From positions 992,001-1,056,000 of the forward strand of contig NZ_JBHTCQ010000001.1 in NCBI RefSeq assembly GCF_042665525.1: a stretch of DNA of 64,000 bases. The letters run 5' to 3'. Below are positions 7,902 through 14,159 of this stretch, piece by piece. Made by a program: the position numbers and the translations under genes. The notes below the pieces were generated by a model. The model was not told the DNA's origin. It was given only the letters and a program-made list of their open reading frames with translations, and did no database searches. Positions within the stretch are counted from its first letter, which is position 1, and the number at the start of each line of letters is the position of its first letter. The DNA is from Allobogoriella alba. Lineage in GTDB: Bacteria > Actinomycetota > Actinomycetes > Actinomycetales > Actinomycetaceae.

Positions 7902-8387
7902 TCAGCGGACGAACGCGGGACCCGCCGAGGGGTCCGCGCGATACTCCAGCGCCCACCGCAACCGTTCCCGCGAGGTCGCGGTGAGCGGCTCCGGCAACGC
8001 GTCGAGCGGGAACCACCCGACCTCGAGGGACTCGTCGTCCCCCACACGCGCCTCGCCCGCGACGTACCGGCACAGGAACGTCAGGTCGAGGTACTGGGCC
8101 AGGTCCCCGTTCGCGTGCGTCACGGGCGCACCGGCGCGGACGGACGTCAGGGCCACCGCCTCGGCCTCGACCGCGGTCTCCTCCGCGATCTCCCGCACCA
8201 GCCCGACCGCCGGCTCCTCGCCCGGCTCCAGGATCCCGCTGACCAGTGCCCACCAGCCGGTGTCGGCGCGGCGCACCATGAGGACCCGGTCGGCGGCGTC
8301 CAGCACCACTGCCGTCACCCCCGGCAGCCACAGCAGGTCGTGGCCGACCTGATCGCGGAGCGCGGTGATGAACGGCGGGATGGGCAC
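7902..8387 (-). CDS. Nudix hydrolase
   Basis: 161-residue Nudix-fold protein. The Nudix box is complete: GILEPGEEPAVGLVREIAEE and the following TAV (G-x5-E-x7-REUXEE). The N-terminal PIPPFITALRDQVGHDLLWLPGVTAVV matches a common actinobacterial subgroup of NUDIX domain-containing proteins of unsettled substrate. It probably hydrolyses a nucleoside diphosphate derivative, but the substrate cannot be read from the sequence. GTG 8387 was chosen: no Shine-Dalgarno is present, but a TAGGGT hexamer lies six bases upstream. Convergent with ectD. Confidence 0.85.
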   Translation of the reverse strand: MPIPPFITALRDQVGHDLLWLPGVTAVVLDAADRVLMVRRADTGWWALVSGILEPGEEPAVGLVREIAEETAVEAEAVALTSVRAGAPVTHANGDLAQYLDLTFLCRYVAGEARVGDDESLEVGWFPLDALPEPLTATSRERLRWALEYRADPSAGPAFVR

Positions 8388-8393
8388 CGCTCG

Positions 8394-8399
8394 ACCCTA
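8394..8399 (-). promoter_or_regulatory. Putative leaderless -10 hexamer for the Nudix gene
   Basis: On the minus strand TAGGGT is followed by six bases and the GTG start at 8387. Confidence 0.45.
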
Positions 8400-8417
8400 C
8401 GGTCCCGGGCGGCGTGA

Positions 8418-8435
8418 CGGCCGGTCAGCCGGCCG
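8418..8435 (-). terminator. Hairpin behind first PhoX-like gene
   Basis: CGGCCGG and CCGGCCG pair over 7 bp around TCAG, about ten bases past the stop codon of the upstream minus-strand gene. Short but GC-only stem. Confidence 0.45.
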
Positions 8436-8444
8436 GCGGGTGGC

Positions 8445-10604
8445 TCACCGAGTCTCCGGCAGGCTGCTCGGCGGCTCGTTCGGGTCGCCGGAGTCGTCGC
8501 CCGGGGCGGGCCCCTCGGTCGGTTCCTCGGTGGGTCCGTCGGTCGGTTCCTCGGTGGGCCCCTCGGTCGGCTCCTCGCCGGCCCGGGCCGCGGTGACGAC
8601 GACGGACGGGCGCGGGACGGAGCTTCCGCCGTCGGGCCAGTTCGACGCGGGGCTCTCGAAGCTTGCGCCGTCGATCTCCCCGGGGTGTTGGACCGCGACG
8701 ATGACCCGGTCCTCGGTGACGACCGGGCCGCACGTCTCGGCCCCGGTCGGCACCGCCAGGAACTGGCGCACCTGGCCGCGCAGGTCGCCCTCCAGCGGCA
8801 CCTGGTACAGCGCGTCGTTCCAGCCGACGGAGTCGGGCTGGCCGTCGGTGCTGATCCACAGGTTGCCCGCCGGGTCGAACGCCAGGTTGTCGGGGCAGGA
8901 GATGGTGGACACCTGGGACTTGTCGAAGCCGGCGAAGTAGGTGCTCGGGTCGTCCGGCGACCCGCAGACCAGGAGGATCCGCCAGGCGAAGGCCGTGGCG
9001 CCGGCGTCCTCGTTCTCCTCGACGATCTCGATGACGTGACCGTCCTTGTTGTCGAAGCGTGGGTTGGCCTCGTCGACCTCCGCCTCGCCCTCGACACGGT
9101 CGGTGTTGTTGGTGCACGCCACGTAGACGCGTCCCGTTGCGGGGCTGGGCTCGACGTCCTCGGGCCGGTCCATGCGGGTGGCGCCGACCGCGTCACCCGC
9201 CTGACGGGTGAAGATGAGCACCTCCTCGGCGGACATGCCCGGCACGTGCGAGGTGGTGCCGGAGACGAGCGGGATCCACTCGCCCGAACCGTCGAACTCA
9301 CCGTCCTCCGGCAGCGTGCCGACGCCGTCGATCTCGGCGGCCGGGCTGTCCCCGGTGAACCGGGCGACGTACAGCGTCCCGCTGTCCAGCAGCGTGGCGT
9401 TGTTCGCGTCGTCGCCCTCGACGTAGACGCCGTCGGAGACGAACTTGTACAGGTAGTCGAACACCTCGTCATCGCCCATGTAGGCGACCGCGCGGCCGTC
9501 CTCCGCGATGTTGATGGTGGCGGCCTCGTGCTTGAAACGTCCGAGAGCCGTGCGCTTGCGGGGGGTCGAGGACGGGTCGAACGGGTCGACCTCGACGATC
9601 CACCCGAACCGGTTGATCTCGTTCGGCTCCTGGGCGAGGTCGAACCGCGGGTCGAAGGTCTCCCAGAGCCGCTCGGACGCCCCCTCGGTCGCGCCGTAGC
9701 GCACAAGCCGCTCCTGCGCCGTCGGGTCCGTGACCGCCGACGAGTTGGCGAAGTACTGGTTGAAGTTCTCCTCGGCGGTCAGCCAGGTGCCCCACGGCGT
9801 CAGGCCGCCGGCACAGTTGTTGAGGGTGCCGAGGACGGTCCGGCCCTCCGGGTCGGCCGAGGTCTGCAGGTGCTGCGAGCCTGCCGCCGGACCGGTGAGC
9901 TCGAACTCCGTGGTCGCGGTGAGCCGGCGGTTGAGCGGCGCGTCGAGGACCGGGGTCAGGGCGCCGGAGTCCTCGCCCCGCAGGGTGACCACCGACAGGC
10001 CGTGGGCCGCCCACGCGGTCGCGACCTGGGCCTCCGTCGGGCTGGCCGCGTCGTACGCCGGGAACATGAGTGTCTCGTCGGTGTACTCGTGGTTCACGAC
10101 CATGAGGAACTGGCCGTCCTCGAGCTCGAACAGGCCGACGTGGTCGTTGTTGTAGCCGAACTGACGGGCCTGGCCCTCCGCCGTCTGGTTGGCCGGGTCG
10201 AACTCGGCGGCGTCGGAGAACAGGGGGTCACCCCATCGGATGACGATGTGGGGGACGTAGCCGTCGGGGACCACGAAGGCGTCCCCGGTCTGCTGGTCGA
10301 TCGGCTCGAAGACCAGCCCTTCCGGACCGCCCGACGGCGGGGGCTCGGTGGCGGCGAGGACCCGGTCGGCGAGGGCGGCGCTCGTGCCGGCGGTGGCGGC
10401 TAGGACCAGGCCGGCCTTGAGGACGGAGCGACGTGAGAAGGCGGCGGCCGCGACGTCCCCGAAGTACGGGTTCCCCGACCTGTTGGGGACCTCGTGGAAG
10501 CAGGCGTTGCCGCAGCGGTAGCGGCAGGTCAGCGCGGACCGGCCACCGCCGTGTCCGGGCAGCAGCGGAAGGAACGTGCGGCGTGCAGGGGGCTTGGGCG
10601 GCAT
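8445..10604 (-). CDS. PhoX-family (DUF839) alkaline phosphatase, Tat-exported, copy 1
   Basis: 719-residue member of the PhoX/DUF839 family; characterised relatives are calcium/iron-dependent extracytoplasmic phosphatases, so release of phosphate from organic esters outside the membrane is likely. ATG 10604 has GAGGAG five bases upstream. An unusual N-terminal part precedes the export signal: cysteines C27, C31, C35 and H37 in CRYRCGNACFH, then the twin-arginine motif SRRSVLK at residues 57-63 and a hydrophobic stretch. The catalytic part contains VVNHEYTDE, LNNCAGGLTPWGTWLT, EENFNQYF and RFGWIVEVDPFDP. The C-terminus is a Pro/Glu/Thr-rich tail with an 8-residue repeat (EEPTEGPT type) ending SLPETR. 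Tandem paralogue of the next gene; a PHO-box-like site lies upstream. Confidence 0.85.
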   Translation of the reverse strand: MPPKPPARRTFLPLLPGHGGGRSALTCRYRCGNACFHEVPNRSGNPYFGDVAAAAFSRRSVLKAGLVLAATAGTSAALADRVLAATEPPPSGGPEGLVFEPIDQQTGDAFVVPDGYVPHIVIRWGDPLFSDAAEFDPANQTAEGQARQFGYNNDHVGLFELEDGQFLMVVNHEYTDETLMFPAYDAASPTEAQVATAWAAHGLSVVTLRGEDSGALTPVLDAPLNRRLTATTEFELTGPAAGSQHLQTSADPEGRTVLGTLNNCAGGLTPWGTWLTAEENFNQYFANSSAVTDPTAQERLVRYGATEGASERLWETFDPRFDLAQEPNEINRFGWIVEVDPFDPSSTPRKRTALGRFKHEAATINIAEDGRAVAYMGDDEVFDYLYKFVSDGVYVEGDDANNATLLDSGTLYVARFTGDSPAAEIDGVGTLPEDGEFDGSGEWIPLVSGTTSHVPGMSAEEVLIFTRQAGDAVGATRMDRPEDVEPSPATGRVYVACTNNTDRVEGEAEVDEANPRFDNKDGHVIEIVEENEDAGATAFAWRILLVCGSPDDPSTYFAGFDKSQVSTISCPDNLAFDPAGNLWISTDGQPDSVGWNDALYQVPLEGDLRGQVRQFLAVPTGAETCGPVVTEDRVIVAVQHPGEIDGASFESPASNWPDGGSSVPRPSVVVTAARAGEEPTEGPTEEPTDGPTEEPTEGPAPGDDSGDPNEPPSSLPETR

Positions 10605-10635
10605 CTTCGCTCCTCGGAGGGGGATGGACGCGCAC

Positions 10636-10641
10636 ACGCTA
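10636..10641 (-). promoter_or_regulatory. Putative -10 hexamer of PhoX-like gene 1
   Basis: Minus-strand TAGCGT, 32 bases before the ATG at 10604. It lies downstream of the PHO-box-like repeat at 10673-10690. Confidence 0.35.
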
Positions 10642-10672
10642 GGCACCTCAGGTGGCCGCGAGGCTGGGGGGA

Positions 10673-10690
10673 GGTGAACGCCAGGAGAAC
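10673..10690 (-). promoter_or_regulatory. PHO-box-like direct repeat upstream of PhoX-like gene 1
   Basis: On the minus strand GTTCTCC-TGGC-GTTCACC forms two 7-base units at an 11-bp period, with GTTCACC exact and GTTCTCC one base off the Streptomyces PHO-box unit. It sits in the gap between the two phosphatase genes, 70-90 bases before the start of copy 1. The likely binder is RegX3 (PhoP-type), encoded at 51.6 kb. The regulator assignment is an inference. Confidence 0.5.
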
Positions 10691-10717
10691 TTGCCGGTGG
10701 GGGCGTCGAGGAGCGTC

Positions 10718-12775
10718 TCAGGCCTGCCCGATCCGCCTCCCGTCCGCGCGGTAGGTGACGACGACGGACGGCCGCGGCACCGACGTCCCGCCGTCCGGCC
10801 AGTGCGACGCCTGGTCCTCGTACGTCGCGCCGTCGATCTCGCCGGGGTGCTGCACGGCGACGAGGACGCGCCGGTCCGTGATCACCGGCCCGCACGTCTC
10901 CGCGCCGGTCGGCACCGCGAGGAACTGGCGCACCTCGCCCCGTCTGCGACCCGAGACCGCGACCCCGTAGAGGGCGTCGTTGGTGCCGAGGCTGCCGGGC
11001 TGGCCGTCGGTGCTGATCCACAGGTTGCCGTGACTGTCGAACGCCACGTTGTCCGGGCACGAGATGGGGGAGACCTGGGACTTGTCGAAGCCGGCGAAGT
11101 AGGTGCTCTCGTCCTCGGGATCGCCGCACACGAGGAGCAGCCGCCAGCCGAAGGTGCCGGCAGCAGCGTCACCGTGCTCCTCCGCCAGCTCGAGCACCTG
11201 GCCGTGCTTGTTCTCGGCCCGCGGATTGGCCTCGTCGGCCTGCTCCGGGGTGCGCGCCGTGTTGTTCGTCAGGGCGGCGTAGACCACGCCGGTGCGTGGG
11301 TGGGGCTCGACGTCCTCCGGGCGGTCCATCTTCGTGGCACCCATGGCGTCCGCGGCCTGGCGGGTGAAGACCAGCACCTCCTCGGGCGTCATGCCCGGCA
11401 CGTGCGAGGTGGTGCCGGAGACCAGGGGGATCCACTCGCCCGAGCCGTCGAACTCGCCGTCGCCCGGCAACGCGCCGCTGCCGTCGATCTCCGCGGGAGG
11501 ACTGTCCCCGGTGAGACGCGCGACGTAGAGCGTGCCGTTCTCCAGGAGCGTCATGTTGTGCGCGCGGTCGCCGCGGCGGTACCTCTCGTGCGAGACGAAC
11601 TTGTACAGGTACTCGAAGCGTTCGTCGTCGCCCATGTAGGCGACGGCGCGGCCGTCGTCGCTGAGCCGTATCGTGGCGCCCTCGTGCTTGAGGCGGCCGA
11701 GCGCCGTGCGCTTCCTCGGCGTCGAGGACGGGTCGTACGGATCGACCTCGACGACCCAGCCGAACCGGTTGACCTCGTTGGGCTCCTGCGCGAGGTCCCA
11801 GCGCGGGTCGAAGCGCTCCCACTTGCGCTCCGACTCCCCGTCGAGCACGCCGTAGCGGGCGAGGCGCTCCCGGGCGACCTCGTCGGTGACGGCCTCGGCG
11901 TGTGCGAAGTACTGGTGGAAGTTCTCCTCGCCGGTCAGCCAGGTGCCCCAGGGGGTGAGGCCGCCGGCGCAGTTGTTGAGGGTGCCGAGCACGGTCCGCC
12001 CGTCCGGGTCCGCGTGGGTGCGGACGTACTCGGACCCGGCGGCCGGTCCGGTGAGCTCGAAGGCTGCGGTCAGCGGCAGCCTGCGATTCAGCTCATGGTC
12101 GACGACCACGTCGAGCGCGCCCGAGCGGCGGCCCCGGCGGGAACCGGTGACGGCCACGACGGTCAGGCCGTGCGCCGCCCAGGCGACCTCGACCTGCTGG
12201 CGGGTGGGGTTCTCCGGATCGTACGCGGGGAACATGATCTCTTCGTTGGTGTACTCGTGGTTGACCACCAGGACGTGGTCGTCGCGGTGGTGCCCCAGCG
12301 GCAGCAGGCCCAGGTGATCGTTGTTGTAGCCGAACTGGCGGGCCTGCGCGGCGGCCGTCTGGTTCTCCGGGTCGAACTCCGGCGCGTCGGAGAACAGCGG
12401 GTCGCCCCACCGGACGAGGACGTCGTGCAGGTACCCCGGCGGGACGGTGACGCGATCCCCGGTCTGCTGGGAGATCGGCTCGAAACGCAGCCCGACGGCG
12501 GGTCCTCCGGGAGCGTGCGGTGGCGGACCCGCCGCAGCGGGTCCCGCCTGCGTCGCGGCCGCACCAGTCGCGAGCGCGACGACCGCTCCGGCCCTCAGCA
12601 CGGAGCGTCGGGAGAGTGCCTCGGTCAATACGTCGCCGAAGTACGGGTTCGCAGACGTGTTGGGGGCGGCATGGAAGCAGGCGTCGCCGCATCGGTACCG
12701 GCAGGTCATCGCCGCCCTGCCGCCCCCGTGGGCGGGCACCAGGGGGAGGAGCGTGGGACGTGCTGTGCGTGGCAT
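10718..12775 (-). CDS. PhoX-family (DUF839) alkaline phosphatase, Tat-exported, copy 2
   Basis: 685-residue paralogue of the preceding protein, collinear over nearly the whole length (shared TGPAAGS, LNNCAGGLTPWGTWLT, SSTPRKRTALGR, STYFAGFDKSQVS, GAETCGPV and more). The same N-terminal layout is present: C25, C29, C33 and H35 in CRYRCGDACFH, then the twin-arginine motif SRRSVLR at 55-61. It lacks the Pro/Glu/Thr-rich C-terminal tail and ends shortly after SVVVTYRADG. ATG 12775 has GAGGAG upstream. 113 bp separates it from copy 1 on the same strand. No PHO-box-like repeat is seen upstream, so the copies may be controlled differently. Expected outside the cytoplasmic membrane. Confidence 0.85.
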   Translation of the reverse strand: MPRTARPTLLPLVPAHGGGRAAMTCRYRCGDACFHAAPNTSANPYFGDVLTEALSRRSVLRAGAVVALATGAAATQAGPAAAGPPPHAPGGPAVGLRFEPISQQTGDRVTVPPGYLHDVLVRWGDPLFSDAPEFDPENQTAAAQARQFGYNNDHLGLLPLGHHRDDHVLVVNHEYTNEEIMFPAYDPENPTRQQVEVAWAAHGLTVVAVTGSRRGRRSGALDVVVDHELNRRLPLTAAFELTGPAAGSEYVRTHADPDGRTVLGTLNNCAGGLTPWGTWLTGEENFHQYFAHAEAVTDEVARERLARYGVLDGESERKWERFDPRWDLAQEPNEVNRFGWVVEVDPYDPSSTPRKRTALGRLKHEGATIRLSDDGRAVAYMGDDERFEYLYKFVSHERYRRGDRAHNMTLLENGTLYVARLTGDSPPAEIDGSGALPGDGEFDGSGEWIPLVSGTTSHVPGMTPEEVLVFTRQAADAMGATKMDRPEDVEPHPRTGVVYAALTNNTARTPEQADEANPRAENKHGQVLELAEEHGDAAAGTFGWRLLLVCGDPEDESTYFAGFDKSQVSPISCPDNVAFDSHGNLWISTDGQPGSLGTNDALYGVAVSGRRRGEVRQFLAVPTGAETCGPVITDRRVLVAVQHPGEIDGATYEDQASHWPDGGTSVPRPSVVVTYRADGRRIGQA

Positions 12776-12861
12776 TGTGCATCTCCTCGTCGAGATCGGC
12801 GCTCACATGCTGGCAGCCTGTCACGGCCGTCGCATCTGGTGGAGGTCGGGCGGCACGACGA

Positions 12862-12894
12862 CGGCCCGGGCCCTCACGTGGAGGACCCGGGCCG
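12862..12894 (-). terminator. Terminator behind tRNA-Pro
   Basis: CGGCCCGGG (12862-12870) pairs with CCCGGGCCG (12886-12894); after one mismatch the stem continues as CCTC/GAGG around ACGTG. It begins five bases beyond the tRNA discriminator base in the direction of transcription. Confidence 0.65.
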
Positions 12895-12898
12895 GTTG

Positions 12899-12972
<74 letters not shown>

Positions 12973-13007
12973 AGGTGGGACCGGCGGCTCCTCGCCCTCC
13001 GCCTCCG

Positions 13008-13032
13008 GTGGGTCCTCGTTCCTCGGACCCAC
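13008..13032. repeat. Hairpin carrying the CTCGTTCCTCG intergenic element
   Basis: GTGGGTCC (13008-13015) pairs with GGACCCAC (13025-13032) around TCGTTCCTC. It could terminate the metallophosphoesterase transcript or lie in the tRNA-Pro leader. The loop sequence recurs in intergenic DNA at 21.6 and 43.7 kb. Confidence 0.45.
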
Positions 13033-13071
13033 GCTCCGCCTCGGGCTCGTCGCCAACCGATCAGCCGGTCC

Positions 13072-13101
13072 AGGATAGCCGAGCGGGCACGCTGCCGTGA
13101 A
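13072..13101 (-). promoter_or_regulatory. Possible tRNA-Pro promoter
   Basis: On the minus strand TTCACG (13101-13096) and TATCCT (13077-13072) are separated by 18 bp. Transcription would start about 90 bases before the mature tRNA and pass through the hairpin at 13008-13032. Confidence 0.35.
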
Positions 13102-13190
13102 ACGCGATCGAGCCGCCTGCCGGTGTTTGAGACACATGCCACGCAGGACCCGTCGACGCAGCCACCGAGGCGGCCCGACCTCGCAGGCCC

Positions 13191-14159
13191 TCAGCCCTGG
13201 CGAGGTACCAGGGTGAGCAGGCTGGCCTCCGGCGGGCAGGCGAAGCGCACGGGGGTGTAGGGGCTGGTGCCGAGCCCGGCCGAGACGTTCAGCCAGACGG
13301 AGTGCTCGCCTCCCACGGTGCCAGGTCGCGAGTCCGGCCAACCGTGCAGACCGGAGGCGCGGCGGCGGTCGAGGTCGCAGTTCGTCACGAGAGCACCGAA
13401 CCCGGGAACGCACAGCTGGCCCCCGTGGGTATGGCCCGCGAGGATGAGGTCGGCACCGTCGTCGTGCATGGCGTCGAGCACGCGGCGGTACGGCGCGTGG
13501 GCGACACCGAGGTGCAGCACCGCACGGTCGTCGTCGTCGGCGTCCGGGAAGACGTCGAGGTCGAGGTGCGGGTCGTCGACGCCGACGAGGGAGAGCTGGG
13601 CGTCGCCGACGGTGACGCGGTCCCGGCGGTTGTTCAGGTCCACCCAGCCGGCACGGGAGAGCGCCGCAGCGAGCTCGCCCGAGGGCAGCCGCTCGTCGGG
13701 CACGCGCTTCTCGGCGTCGGGAAAGAAGTACCGGATCGGGTTCTTCGGCTCGGGCGCGTAGTAGTCGTTCGAGCCGAAGACGAAGGCGCCGGGACCGTCG
13801 AGGAACGGCGCGTACGCCTCCAGCACGGACGGCACCGCGAGCCGGTGAGCCATGTTGTCGCCGGTCGTCACGACCAGGTCGGGCTCCTCTGCGGCGAGGT
13901 CACGGACCCAGGCGACCTTGTCCCGCTGGCTGGGCACGAGGTGAAGGTCGGACAGGTGCAGCAGTCGGATCGGTGCCGCACCTGCGGGCAGCACCGGGAC
14001 GGTATGGCGCCGCAGGGTGTAACGGGTCGCCTCGGTCAGCGCCCACCCGAGCCCTCCGGCTGCCGCGAGGGCGAGGCCGGCGCCGAGGCGCCGCAGGCCG
14101 ACGGCGCTCAGCCGTTGCCCCAACCGCCCCAGCCGGAGCCACCGCCCCAGCCGGGCCAC
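13191..14159 (-). CDS. Membrane-anchored metallophosphoesterase
   Basis: 322-residue calcineurin-like phosphoesterase of the YkuE/Rv3683 type. An N-terminal membrane segment (about residues 24-41) is followed by metal-binding motifs LLHLSDLHL, VVTTGDN and AGHTHGGQ. The usual GNHD/E motif reads GSNDYY, so the conserved His is replaced by Asn. The substrate is unknown; an envelope-linked role is suggested because it lies directly behind ponA, as in mycobacteria. GTG 14159 overlaps the 3' end of ponA by 52 bp and has no clear Shine-Dalgarno; no better start precedes the membrane segment, so translational coupling is likely. Confidence 0.8.
   Translation of the reverse strand: MARLGRWLRLGRLGQRLSAVGLRRLGAGLALAAAGGLGWALTEATRYTLRRHTVPVLPAGAAPIRLLHLSDLHLVPSQRDKVAWVRDLAAEEPDLVVTTGDNMAHRLAVPSVLEAYAPFLDGPGAFVFGSNDYYAPEPKNPIRYFFPDAEKRVPDERLPSGELAAALSRAGWVDLNNRRDRVTVGDAQLSLVGVDDPHLDLDVFPDADDDDRAVLHLGVAHAPYRRVLDAMHDDGADLILAGHTHGGQLCVPGFGALVTNCDLDRRRASGLHGWPDSRPGTVGGEHSVWLNVSAGLGTSPYTPVRFACPPEASLLTLVPRQG

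Noticed and set aside
8445..8465. LPETR at the end of the first PhoX-like protein as a sortase anchor
   Set aside because: A sortase signal needs a hydrophobic helix and basic tail after LPxT. The protein stops directly after LPETR, so anchoring is unsupported.
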